Source of the DNA: Trichormus variabilis 0441 | GTDB lineage: Bacteria > Cyanobacteriota > Cyanobacteriia > Cyanobacteriales > Nostocaceae | NCBI RefSeq assembly: GCF_009856605.1 | Contig: NZ_CP047243.1 | Location: forward strand, 248,001-312,000 | Direction: 5' to 3' | DNA: 64,000 bases | In this document: in pieces, positions 18,799-27,588 of the stretch | Layout of the letters: each line of letters begins with the position of its first letter | Numbering within the stretch: the stretch's first letter is position 1 | Position numbers and translations under genes: made by a program | Notes under the pieces: generated by a model | The model's input: the letters and a program-made list of their open reading frames with translations, nothing else | What the model was told of the DNA's origin: nothing | The model's database searches: none

Positions 18799-19560
18799 AT
18801 GAATAAATGGGTAATTTTAAGTGGAATTGAAGGTAATTTGGCAGCTTATGAAGCCGTAATGGCGGATATTAAGCGTCAGGGTAATAGCGTAGAAGCTTTG
18901 TATATTTTAGGTGATTTGGTAGGGCCAAGACCAGAAACCGAAAAATTAGTAGAACGAGTGCTAAACCCACGCCAGGGAGAGTTAGAGCCTTTAATTTGTA
19001 AGGGATGGTGGGAAGAACAGAGTTTGATTTTGCATGGTTTGGGGCCGACTGGGGATGCTCCTGAACTCATGGCAAAATATGGTGGTGATACCGTAAAACT
19101 ATTGTGGGATAGTGTCTCTCGAAAGACTGTACAATGGTTGCGATCGCTCGATTTTGGTTTTTTTGAATTGGATTGTTTATTAATCCACGGTTCAACAGTG
19201 GGTGTGAACGATGAATTGACTCCAGAAACCTCCCCAATTCAAATGCTTGATAGACTAAGAAGGATGCAAGCAAATAACTTATTTTGCGGGCGTTCTGGTT
19301 TAACTTTTCAGTATCAGTTGCAAACTGGTTCCATCACAACTGCACTTACCACTCTTGATAACCAAGTATCTCCGCACACAGTTACCGTTACGCCACGCCA
19401 AGTAATTGGCGTGGGTAATGTAGGACGTACACCAGGGCAAGCTACCTATACTCTCTATAACCCTGGTACGAATCAAGTGGAATTCAAGACGGTATATTAC
19501 GGCAATAGTAAGGGATTTCAAAGCCAGCACAAAAATACAAAATCGAAATCTAAAGTTTAA
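18799..19560 (+). CDS. Degenerate metallophosphoesterase-like protein
   Basis: A 253-residue paralog of the preceding gene, 46 bp downstream. The D-x-H motif has become SGIEGN, GNHD has become KGWWEE, and GHTH has become GRSGLT. Only GDLVG and IHGS remain. Most metal ligands are gone, so it is probably a pseudoenzyme, perhaps a partner or regulatory subunit of its neighbour. The fold is inferred from spacing of the surviving motifs. Confidence 0.75.
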   Translation: MNKWVILSGIEGNLAAYEAVMADIKRQGNSVEALYILGDLVGPRPETEKLVERVLNPRQGELEPLICKGWWEEQSLILHGLGPTGDAPELMAKYGGDTVKLLWDSVSRKTVQWLRSLDFGFFELDCLLIHGSTVGVNDELTPETSPIQMLDRLRRMQANNLFCGRSGLTFQYQLQTGSITTALTTLDNQVSPHTVTVTPRQVIGVGNVGRTPGQATYTLYNPGTNQVEFKTVYYGNSKGFQSQHKNTKSKSKV

Positions 19561-19660
19561 TTCCACCCTTGAAAATTAGGGACGCGATCTATTCAATGTT
19601 AAGTTCACAAAGGCAGAGATTCGCTCATGCTTTTGACTACATCAAAAAAGAGATGACATT

Positions 19661-19855
19661 ATGTCTAGTAAAGAAGTTTACATTCGAGAATATAAAGTCA
19701 AAGCGCATAAACGCATCATTCATACTAGGGTTTACAACTTTATCTGTCAAGCCTGCCATGCAGCAGTGCAAAGAGAGACTTATTGTACTGGTTGTCCCAA
19801 GTATGGAAACAAATGTAATGGGGTAGAAAGTAACTGTTTGCGTAGTAAGCATTAG
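19661..19855 (+). CDS. Small Cys-rich (zinc-ribbon-like) protein
   Basis: A 64-residue basic protein with CQAC, then CTGC ten residues later, then two further Cys (GNKCNG and SNC), a pattern able to hold one zinc. An AAGAG about 12 bp upstream could serve as ribosome site. It lies 100 bp after the degenerate phosphoesterase gene on the same strand, so it may be the last gene of the Zur-controlled unit. I do not recognise the family. It could also be a chance frame before the IS5 remnant. Confidence 0.5.
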   Translation: MSSKEVYIREYKVKAHKRIIHTRVYNFICQACHAAVQRETYCTGCPKYGNKCNGVESNCLRSKH

Positions 19856-19959
19856 TGATTACGGTAGTACAAGAGCCAACACAGGTGATTACTCTTCAAA
19901 ATATCAATCTCTCCTCTTGTCTTGAGTTCCTCTAAAGGAGCGATCGCAATCCTGTCTAC

Positions 19960-20124
19960 AGGGCGAACGCAGTTAAAGCCAGATGGGTCATTGAAAGAAG
20001 TAATGCTTGGATGGAACGCTGTAAAAGCTTGGTCAAAAATTTTGAAAGAACTTTGGAGAATGCGACGACTAAAATTCATCTCTGTTTTGTCAGACTTATG
20101 CTCCGAAGATTAGCTACTTCATAG
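19960..20124 (+). pseudogene. IS5-type transposase remnant (C-terminus)
   Basis: The frame through 19981 reads RWVIERSNAWMERCKSLVK, then NFERTLENATTKI, ending in LMLRRLAT. This is the conserved C-terminal end of IS5-group DDE transposases (the Y/W-x-x-E-R-x-F-A-W-L region). No upstream part exists. A short inverted repeat follows at 20121-20142. Confidence 0.7.
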
Positions 20125-20138
20125 ATCCCAAATGGGTT

Positions 20139-21644
20139 CTATAAATTAGTCAGTAATCTAGTTTTCCTGAGTATGAATGTTAACAGAGTTTCTTCTTGAG
20201 CTAGGATGTCTGTTGTGACTTCCATACCTGCTTGAACATGATACTTTTGCGAATTTTTTTGTAAGTAATTTACTTCTGGTTCAATTGTCGCATCATAATA
20301 GGCAGGTATTGATGAGTTATTTGCTGTAGTAATTGCATCGGCAGTAATTTCTCTCACTGCACCTTTAAGTGTGCCGTAATCAGGATAGGGATAAGCAGAA
20401 AATTGGATATTTACTTTACCTTGTTGACAATCTGCAATTTTTTCTAATCGACAAATCTGTACTTTACCAATGTCAGCAGATGCTACACGGGCTTTAATGA
20501 TTAAAGGCTTATTGTTGGGGGCGATCTGAGCGATCGCCTGTCCCAATTCTACAACTTGTCCGGGGTTTCGCAATTCTAACTTAAAAATATTGCCTGTAGC
20601 TGAAGCCCGAATGATAGTTTTTTGAATATCAGCTAAAATCTGTTTCAGTTCTTTTTTTGTATTATTAATTGTGTCTTGAATTTCCGTTTGACGCTGTAAT
20701 AAACTCTCTTTTTCTTGGCGTAAACGAGCTAAATTATTTTGTTTACTAGCCTGTTCAGTGGCAATTTTTTCTTGAGCAATTGTCATCACTGCATCACTGG
20801 GGTTTAATGCTGAGGAGGCTTTCACCCGGTTGGCTACTGCGGCTGTTAAAGCTTGCTGTTTTTGCTGAATGACTTGTTTTTGACTTTCTACGGCGGCTTT
20901 TTGGGATTCTAAAACTTGTGCTTGTTGTGTTGCTGCTAGTTGTACTTCTTCTAGTTGGTTTTGGGAAATAGAGCCAGATTGGGCGATAATTTGATAGCGA
21001 TCGTGCTTGACAATTGCCGCTTGATATGCAGCCTCTGCACTTTTGAGATTAGCTTGAATGGATTTTAAATCAGCTTGCGATCGCTGCAATTCATTTTGAG
21101 CAATTTTCAGATTAGCCTCAGCTTCTTGCCATTCACTACTCACCGCAATTTGTTTATCTGCATACTCTCTTTGTGTCAAGTTGAGTTCAGCCTTAGCTGA
21201 GGAAATCACACGTTCACCACGCTGATTTTCTGTGGTAATTTGCTGATCTAAAGCGAGAATTTGAGCATTTATTTGGTGAAGTTGTTGCTGAGATTTTTGA
21301 ATATTTCCTTGTAGTTGACTTTTTTTAGTTTGTAGTTGAGTATCATCAAGAATTACTAAAGATTCACCTTGGTTAACCAACTGATTTTCTCTGACAAAAG
21401 TTTTTTTCACCGTTCCTGCTATTGCTGTTTGAACTATACGTAATTCTCCAGTCGGACGCACAGTTCCAGGTGCTTTCACTGTTTGATGATATCTTGTCAA
21501 AGCTGCGACACTCACAGCCATACCCACCACACCCACAAGAAAAAATCCTCCTAGTCGCGTCCAAATACCAATTTGAGGTAGGTATTCATCGGATTTTGCA
21601 CTAGGAAGAAAATTAGGACTAAAATTTTTGAGTTCTACCATCAA
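20139..21644 (-). CDS. HlyD-family periplasmic adaptor for peptide export
   Basis: A 501-residue membrane fusion protein. One N-terminal membrane segment (GGFFLVGVVGMAVSVAALT) is followed by a biotinyl-lipoyl half (GTVRPTGELRIVQTAIAGTV), a long Gln-rich coiled-coil hairpin (about residues 110-340) and the returning lipoyl/beta-barrel part. It would link the inner-membrane peptidase-ABC exporter to an outer-membrane channel. It lies 56 bp after the lanthipeptide precursor gene, both downstream of a Zur box at 22032. No TolC-like gene is nearby. Confidence 0.9.
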   Translation of the reverse strand: MMVELKNFSPNFLPSAKSDEYLPQIGIWTRLGGFFLVGVVGMAVSVAALTRYHQTVKAPGTVRPTGELRIVQTAIAGTVKKTFVRENQLVNQGESLVILDDTQLQTKKSQLQGNIQKSQQQLHQINAQILALDQQITTENQRGERVISSAKAELNLTQREYADKQIAVSSEWQEAEANLKIAQNELQRSQADLKSIQANLKSAEAAYQAAIVKHDRYQIIAQSGSISQNQLEEVQLAATQQAQVLESQKAAVESQKQVIQQKQQALTAAVANRVKASSALNPSDAVMTIAQEKIATEQASKQNNLARLRQEKESLLQRQTEIQDTINNTKKELKQILADIQKTIIRASATGNIFKLELRNPGQVVELGQAIAQIAPNNKPLIIKARVASADIGKVQICRLEKIADCQQGKVNIQFSAYPYPDYGTLKGAVREITADAITTANNSSIPAYYDATIEPEVNYLQKNSQKYHVQAGMEVTTDILAQEETLLTFILRKTRLLTNL

Positions 21645-21700
21645 TTCAATTTAGTTTGTAGTCAGGACTTTAGTCCTTTGATTTGAGAAATGGTAACTGT

Positions 21701-21925
21701 TCACACACTGATATCTTCCAACGCACCAAAGACAGGCTTGCATTTAATTATGGGTGTATGTAGTGGATTACCACAGGTTGTGCATCCACCTGCAACAGAT
21801 GACATATCCTCATCACTCAGTTCAATCAAGCCAGCCGGGTTTTCTGGTAGCTGTTGCAATTGTTCGCTGCTGAGGCTTTGACGGTATTCCTCGTCTTTCC
21901 ATGCACGAATGATATCTACAGACAT
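21701..21925 (-). CDS. Mersacidin-type class II lanthipeptide precursor
   Basis: A 74-residue precursor. The leader (residues 1-47) has the type 2 features: acidic, ENPAGLIELSDEDMSSV and the double-glycine site AGG. The 27-residue core starts at Cys48 and contains Cys48, Cys51 and Cys62; Thr49, Thr50 and Thr57; Ser73; and His56. Up to three thioether rings are possible. It has a strong ribosome site (GGAGGT at 21931-21936, 5 bp before ATG) and a Zur-type box 107 bp upstream. LanM, LanT and HlyD genes flank it. The short spacing CxxC plus His56 could present zinc ligands if not all cysteines are cyclised; that is inference. It could instead be an antimicrobial peptide. Confidence 0.88.
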   Translation of the reverse strand: MSVDIIRAWKDEEYRQSLSSEQLQQLPENPAGLIELSDEDMSSVAGGCTTCGNPLHTPIIKCKPVFGALEDISV

Positions 21926-21930
21926 TATAT

Positions 21931-21936
21931 ACCTCC
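21931..21936 (-). promoter_or_regulatory. Strong ribosome binding site of lanthipeptide precursor
   Basis: GGAGGT lies 5 bp before the ATG at 21925. It is one of the strongest sites in the window, consistent with the high expression expected for a secreted peptide. Confidence 0.75.
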
Positions 21937-22031
21937 GATATTGGGGATTGGGTCATTTTCGCTATTCCTAGTGTTTCCTAGAAATTACGGCTGAAAAAGT
22001 ATTATTGATGACAATTTCATCAACATAAGAA

Positions 22032-22046
22032 TAATAATCATTATCA
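22032..22046 (-). promoter_or_regulatory. Zur box of precursor-hlyD unit
   Basis: TAATAATCATTATCA matches the 7-1-7 consensus at 13 of 14 informative positions. It lies in the 161-bp gap between lanT and the precursor gene, about 107 bp upstream of the precursor ATG. Confidence 0.8.
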
Positions 22047-22086
22047 TTATCTTAGTCAACTAGGTTTGAGAAACGGGTGCGGAGAT

Positions 22087-24234
22087 TCAAGAGATGAGGT
22101 AATCTAGGTGTTCACCAGGGATGTTGAGTAGTTCGGAGAGAGTGCCTTGGAGTTGGAGTTGTCCGGCTTCTAAGAGTACAATCCAGTCGGCACGTTTAAT
22201 GACGTGGGGACGATGACTAATCAGGATTGTGGTTTTCCCTTGGCGATAGGCTAGTAACTGGTCTAAAATTACACTTTCGGTTTTGGGATCTAGTCCAGCA
22301 GTGGATTCATCTAAAATCAAAATTGGTGGATGGGTGACTATCCCTCTGGCTATGGCTAATCTTTGTCTTTGTCCGCCGGAAAGATTAGCCCCAAATTCAC
22401 CTAAGATAGTTTGATATTTCTCCGGCAATTTACTGATAAATGTGTCTGCACCTGCTACCTGACAAGCTGTCACGACTTGTTCAAAGTTAACTTGGGGATT
22501 ACCAAGACGCAAATTATCTAAAATTGAACGACTCCAAAAATGAGCTTCTTGAGGAACTAAAATTACTTGTTGACGCAAGCAATCGGGTGATAAATCTTGG
22601 AGGTTGTAGCGGTGGATGCGAATATTCCCTGATTGGGGAGTGTACAACCCAGCTAGGAGTTTAGTGAGGGTACTTTTACCACACCCTGATTGTCCAATAA
22701 TGGCTATCACTTTTCCCCCTGGGAGAGTCAAGGAGAAATCTTGTAATAAATCTACTCTCCCAGGATGGTGAAAATTGAGATAACTGCAAATAATCTCTGC
22801 ATTGTCGGGAATGTTGACAAAGGGTTTGTGATTGACTTCAGGAAATTCTGGGGTAGATTGAATAACTTCATTTAAACGTTCTGTAGCGGCTTGGGCGCGG
22901 GTAAATTCGGTGACAAAACCAACGACTGTATTGACTAAGGCAATAATCTGAGTATTTAAACTATTAAAAGCTAATAGTTGCCCTATTGTGATTTCTCGAT
23001 TAATTACCAATGTACTGCCGAACCACAGCAAAATTATCCCTCCCGATGTGGCTACCCAACCAGAAAAAATATTATTAGTAATGACAATCTGCACGGTACG
23101 AAACATGAAGTTAGCTTGTCTACCGTAGCGAGTTTGAAATTCTTGCCAAAATTCCGGGGCTGCATTGGTAGTTTTGACAACTAATGCACCTTTGAAGGTT
23201 TCCACTAAAATACCTTGATTTTCGGCAGCTATTCCTAGAACATTGCGGATTTTCTGTTGCAGACTGGGGAAGAAAACCACTGTGGATAGGGGCATGAATA
23301 AAGCGATGAATAATGAGGCGAGGGTGAGTTTAGGGCTATAAAATAGCATCAAAGCTAAAGAAGCGATCGCAATTAATAATTGACTGGGTAAAGTCACACC
23401 CACTTGCGAAACTAATTGATTAATGGTTTGAATATCCCGTAACCGACTCACCACTTCACCACTACGGCGAGATTCATAATAGGACAAAGGCAAACGTAAA
23501 ATGATTCTGCCAAATTCTAAGACTAAATCTAATTCTAAACGATGGGCAAAGTGTGCTACTAAGTTTCCTTGTACCCATTGCAAAGCACTACTAATTAAAC
23601 TCATCGCTAAGACTCCCAAGGCTATACCCGTGAGTAATTGGGTGTCTCCCCTCACCAAAACATCATCTGTGAGAATTTGGATGAGAAATGGCGAAAGTAA
23701 GGCTAATAAGCCGACGACAAAGTTAAGTAGTAAGGCTTCTGCTAAGATATGACGGTAACTAAATAGACGTTGCCCTAAGCGTTTCCACCCGCCGACTTTA
23801 TCTTGATCATCTGCTTGAGAAAGGAAATCGGGACGGGGTTCTAGTAGCAGCATTACGCCGTTAGTCCAACCAGTTAACAGTGCTTCTTTGGTTAAATAAC
23901 GCACACCCACCAAGGGATCAGCGACGATATATTGTTTACCTCTGCGTCCATATAATACAGTCCAGTGATTACCTTTCCAGTGAATGATGGCTGGGAGAGG
24001 TATCTGTTGCTTATCTACTAAGTCGATAACAGCTTTCACTCCCCGCGCATTGAAGCCTAAAACTTGCGCCCCTTGTTTGAGGTTGAGTAAAGTTGTTCCT
24101 AATTGTCCTGTTCCTGCGGCTTCACGGGTGCGGTTGATGGTGAATAGCCGTCCGTAGTATTTGCAGATGGTGGCTAGACAGGCGGGGCCACAGTCTTCTT
24201 CGTTGTGTTGTAGGACGACGGGGTATTTTATCAT
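22087..24234 (-). CDS. Peptidase-containing lanthipeptide ABC exporter (LanT, C39 domain)
   Basis: About 715 residues from the ATG at 24234 (a GTG at 24276 would add 14). The N-terminal C39 peptidase has catalytic Cys in NEEDCGPACL, His in GNHWTVLYG and Asp in VADP, and would cut the precursor after AGG. A transmembrane domain with about six helices follows, then the ATPase with Walker A GQSGCGKST, signature LSGGQ and Walker B ILILDESTAGLD. It lies 30-70 bp after lanM on the same strand. It cleaves and exports the modified peptide across the inner membrane, working with the HlyD protein. Confidence 0.92.
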   Translation of the reverse strand: MIKYPVVLQHNEEDCGPACLATICKYYGRLFTINRTREAAGTGQLGTTLLNLKQGAQVLGFNARGVKAVIDLVDKQQIPLPAIIHWKGNHWTVLYGRRGKQYIVADPLVGVRYLTKEALLTGWTNGVMLLLEPRPDFLSQADDQDKVGGWKRLGQRLFSYRHILAEALLLNFVVGLLALLSPFLIQILTDDVLVRGDTQLLTGIALGVLAMSLISSALQWVQGNLVAHFAHRLELDLVLEFGRIILRLPLSYYESRRSGEVVSRLRDIQTINQLVSQVGVTLPSQLLIAIASLALMLFYSPKLTLASLFIALFMPLSTVVFFPSLQQKIRNVLGIAAENQGILVETFKGALVVKTTNAAPEFWQEFQTRYGRQANFMFRTVQIVITNNIFSGWVATSGGIILLWFGSTLVINREITIGQLLAFNSLNTQIIALVNTVVGFVTEFTRAQAATERLNEVIQSTPEFPEVNHKPFVNIPDNAEIICSYLNFHHPGRVDLLQDFSLTLPGGKVIAIIGQSGCGKSTLTKLLAGLYTPQSGNIRIHRYNLQDLSPDCLRQQVILVPQEAHFWSRSILDNLRLGNPQVNFEQVVTACQVAGADTFISKLPEKYQTILGEFGANLSGGQRQRLAIARGIVTHPPILILDESTAGLDPKTESVILDQLLAYRQGKTTILISHRPHVIKRADWIVLLEAGQLQLQGTLSELLNIPGEHLDYLIS

Positions 24235-24306
24235 GCACAGATGCAGAGGGTAGGAGTTGAGTTGATACCAATTCACAAGAAAACTATGATCGAGAGTCGA
24301 ACTTTC

Positions 24307-27300
24307 TTAATTTTGAATTTTGAATTTTGAATTGGTATGAGGGGGTTCTAGGAGGAGGATGGAGGGGATTTTTTCAGGATGGTCTAGGCGTAAGCATCCG
24401 TAGCCTATACCTGCTAGTCCTGTCATGAGTCCTGGGGTTTCTATGGCTAGGGGTACGCCACAATAAAAGTTATGTTGGTGGATTTGATTTAGAATTTGGT
24501 TGGTGATGGGGGATGTGTGGGATGTGAGTTCTGGCTGGATTTTGCTGGCGAGTAATAATAGGTCTAGGTTGCCTAAGTCTCCGTGACACAGACATTGATT
24601 ATCCCCAAATCCTTGGTTGATAGTTGTGTGAATGGCGATCGCAATTTCTTTGTGAATTTCTGGATCATCTAGGTATTTTAAGGCACGCCAGCGTCCTAAG
24701 CCAATCCCTGGCGCACCATGACACCACGCTGTCATAAATTGGTTTTGTGCGGGGGTGCGTAAGTCTAGCCAGTTCCCCGCCTCTGGGGAAAAATGTCTGC
24801 GTTCGTAGTTAATTGCTTTGATAGCTGCGGTTTGAAATTCTTGTTTTCCAGTAATTTGGGCTAATTCTAACAGTACCGACGCAAACCCAGCCGCACCATG
24901 AGCAAATCCTGTGAGGGGTTGCTTTCCACCACTGGGAGAAATCCAGCCGATTCCATCATCCATGATTTGGGCTTGGTTAAGCAGATGTTCTCCACACTCC
25001 AAGGCGACATCTAAAATTAAGTCATTGGGAAAAACTTGGTATAAACTTAACAAGCTAGCAATGCAACCAGCTACACCTGCGATCATATCTAACTGTTCAT
25101 CTTGGACTATCAAGCCAGGAAGTTTTTTTACTAAGGTAAGTGCATCAGCAATTAAATCGGGATTTTGCCAGAGTGTGCCTAAGTGAGTGTAGGTGTAAAT
25201 AATTCCTCCCCAGCCACTAAATGCGCCGATGAATTTGATTGTGTCGGTATCTCTAATCAACTGCTGTTGTAAAGTTTTGATGGCGGCTTTTGCTAGGCGG
25301 GTATAGTGATAATTTTGGGTAATTTCTCCTAAATAAGCCAAGAAAAAAGCTATTCCTGGTACACCTTCATAAAAATCTGTTCCCAAGGGGGCTAATGTCC
25401 ATTGATGATTGTTGGTGACGGTGACACCCATCCAGTTAATCAATTCACCGTTTTTATGGGCGAGGAGTTCTAGACGGTCAGCAATTATACAAGCTGCTGT
25501 GAGTGGTGAGTGGGGGGTGGGAATTTGGGAGTTACTAATACTAGCTGAGTGTTTGACTTGATGTTGATCAGTATTAGTATTTATCCCCAATGTAGCCAAA
25601 GCTGACTGAATAAACCATTGCTGACGTTGTAAGTCACGTTCACTCAGTTGTTGAATGCGATGGTGAACTAATTCCATTCCCGACTGGGTGAAAAAATTGG
25701 GCAAATGTAAGTTAGTGTCTCGACTCCATAAATCACAGGAATGGGGATGGGTGGTAAATAAGGGAATATCACCTTGCCATAATGCTTGATGTTCTGCCCT
25801 AATGACTTGAGTAAGAAGAGGTCGATTTTGTACGTCTACCCACAGTTTATCAAACAGGCGATCGCGCTCTAAGGCATCGCGCAACACATCAGGGTGATAG
25901 CTTTCCCGCAGTAGTAAAGCATAACTTCGACTCGGACGCAGCACTACACGCACCTCATCAGCTACAAATCTCTCTAATATCTTCAGCAATTCTTGACGAT
26001 GTTGTAAAAGGGTGCGGTAAACATCTGTAAATCCTTGGGTAATAGCTGGTGTATAGGCTTGTACATTCACCTCCTTTTCGTTGAGTGTGGGGCGATTTTG
26101 ACTACCTGCTAATACCACCTGTCGGCGGACAATTCGCATGGTATCAGTACCGATTTTCTCCAACTGGGGGACTCGTTCTGGTGTCACTTGTCCAGCCGCA
26201 CCACCCAAGCCACTCAAATCAATGCCGGCTGCTTGGGTATTTCCCCAGACTAACTGAGGTAATAAACCTACCCGCAATACGGAATCTGCAATCATTTCTC
26301 TATCTAAGGTAGCGGCGGCTGTGGTTGTGGCTTCATGGCTGCGGGGATGAAATAAAGATTCTAAATCAATCAGTATGGGGTGTTCGCCGACAGCAATTAA
26401 GTTTTCAAAGTGAAAGTCTGTAGCTGATAAAACATATAACAAGGCTAAGTAACCACCTTGACGCTGATAAAAACGCTGAATTTCCTCCAAGGAAGTACAT
26501 TTTTGCGCTTTGACAAATTCCATCCAACCATAATCACCCCGATTGAGAATTTTTAGGGTTTTAAACGGGGGATGAGTGCCTTGTTGATTTAACCAAAGTA
26601 GTAATTCTTGAAAATGCTCATCTACAGCTAGGGAACGAGGCTTATAAACTAACTGCCAACCACTCTCAAATTCCAGTATAAAAACAGACCTACCACCATG
26701 ATGACTATCTCCTGCACCCCGTTGAATTTTGATCAGTTTACCGGGGTTGTTTGGCTGGAAGTGGTGACATATTTCTTCCCAATCATCGCCAAGACGTTGC
26801 AGAAACTCCAAGCTAGTTGTCACCCATCGCTGAATTTCTTCTATAATTAGCCGTGCTAACACAGGGTACTCTTGCCAAAGCATGAGCCTCGCTTCCCCCG
26901 TTTGCAACCGTTGCACAAAGCTAGAAAATCTCTCCTCGGCAGTATCACCTGTTAATAATCCTTGTAACCTCGCCACGTTGAGTTCTAGTACCAAGGTGGG
27001 ATGGAGCATGAATAATAGTTGTTCTGGTAAGCCTTGTAAAAAAATACTGTCAATATTACTAATATCAATAGGTATATTTTGTAGATTATCAACCCCTACC
27101 CTCAGTTGCATCATACCTTGACGAATGCAGGGAGCGATCGCATTTAGCAATCCCAGATGAGGATCGGGCAAACCTTGTATTTCTATAATCTCCTCATCCT
27201 CAGGATTACTGAAAACTGCCGTCAATTTCCCTAACCAAGCTTGTGGAATTTGCGGTGCTGTTTGCCCTAATAGGTAACAAAAATCATCTACCTTCAAACC

Positions 27301-27483
27301 ATCTATTGCTAATCTTTGGACAAACAAAGCCTCATTCATGAAAGGAGATTGCATCCGCCATCGCTGGAATCGTCGCTGCCCCAAATCAGCATTTAATGGT
27401 GCTGTTAGCGACATAGCTGCAATTCTTTCTGTTAGTGATACTGCACGATACCAAGTGGCATCCTCATAGTTAAATTTTTTCAT
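24307..27483 (-). CDS. Class II lanthipeptide synthetase LanM
   Basis: A 1058-residue bifunctional enzyme. The N-terminal lipid-kinase-like dehydratase (about residues 200-600, with GGRSVFILEFESGWQLVYKPR, LSATDFHFENLI and ILIDLESLFHPR) phosphorylates and eliminates Ser/Thr. The C-terminal LanC-like cyclase (about 700-1040) keeps the zinc ligands in WCHGAPGIGLG and CLCHGDLGN (Cys, Cys-His), in the standard CHG rather than the ProcM-type CCG form. The last residues (NSKFKIQN) are encoded by AATTTTG heptamer repeats at 24309-24334, so the original C-terminus has been altered. A perfect Zur palindrome lies 35 bp upstream of the ATG. Confidence 0.95.
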   Translation of the reverse strand: MKKFNYEDATWYRAVSLTERIAAMSLTAPLNADLGQRRFQRWRMQSPFMNEALFVQRLAIDGLKVDDFCYLLGQTAPQIPQAWLGKLTAVFSNPEDEEIIEIQGLPDPHLGLLNAIAPCIRQGMMQLRVGVDNLQNIPIDISNIDSIFLQGLPEQLLFMLHPTLVLELNVARLQGLLTGDTAEERFSSFVQRLQTGEARLMLWQEYPVLARLIIEEIQRWVTTSLEFLQRLGDDWEEICHHFQPNNPGKLIKIQRGAGDSHHGGRSVFILEFESGWQLVYKPRSLAVDEHFQELLLWLNQQGTHPPFKTLKILNRGDYGWMEFVKAQKCTSLEEIQRFYQRQGGYLALLYVLSATDFHFENLIAVGEHPILIDLESLFHPRSHEATTTAAATLDREMIADSVLRVGLLPQLVWGNTQAAGIDLSGLGGAAGQVTPERVPQLEKIGTDTMRIVRRQVVLAGSQNRPTLNEKEVNVQAYTPAITQGFTDVYRTLLQHRQELLKILERFVADEVRVVLRPSRSYALLLRESYHPDVLRDALERDRLFDKLWVDVQNRPLLTQVIRAEHQALWQGDIPLFTTHPHSCDLWSRDTNLHLPNFFTQSGMELVHHRIQQLSERDLQRQQWFIQSALATLGINTNTDQHQVKHSASISNSQIPTPHSPLTAACIIADRLELLAHKNGELINWMGVTVTNNHQWTLAPLGTDFYEGVPGIAFFLAYLGEITQNYHYTRLAKAAIKTLQQQLIRDTDTIKFIGAFSGWGGIIYTYTHLGTLWQNPDLIADALTLVKKLPGLIVQDEQLDMIAGVAGCIASLLSLYQVFPNDLILDVALECGEHLLNQAQIMDDGIGWISPSGGKQPLTGFAHGAAGFASVLLELAQITGKQEFQTAAIKAINYERRHFSPEAGNWLDLRTPAQNQFMTAWCHGAPGIGLGRWRALKYLDDPEIHKEIAIAIHTTINQGFGDNQCLCHGDLGNLDLLLLASKIQPELTSHTSPITNQILNQIHQHNFYCGVPLAIETPGLMTGLAGIGYGCLRLDHPEKIPSILLLEPPHTNSKFKIQN

Positions 27484-27517
27484 GGGAAATCACAGTGTTT
27501 ACACTGTCGTATGATTA

Positions 27518-27532
27518 TGATAATTATTATCA
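27518..27532. promoter_or_regulatory. Perfect Zur palindrome between lanM and porin
   Basis: TGATAATTATTATCA is an exact 7-1-7 match to the cyanobacterial Zur consensus. It sits 35 bp from the lanM start and about 57 bp from the porin start in the 105-bp divergent promoter region, so one bound dimer set could control both directions. Confidence 0.9.
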
Positions 27533-27588
27533 TTGTCTGGATATCAACGTAAAGTATCTGGAATACAGGTGTATATACTATTGAGGTT

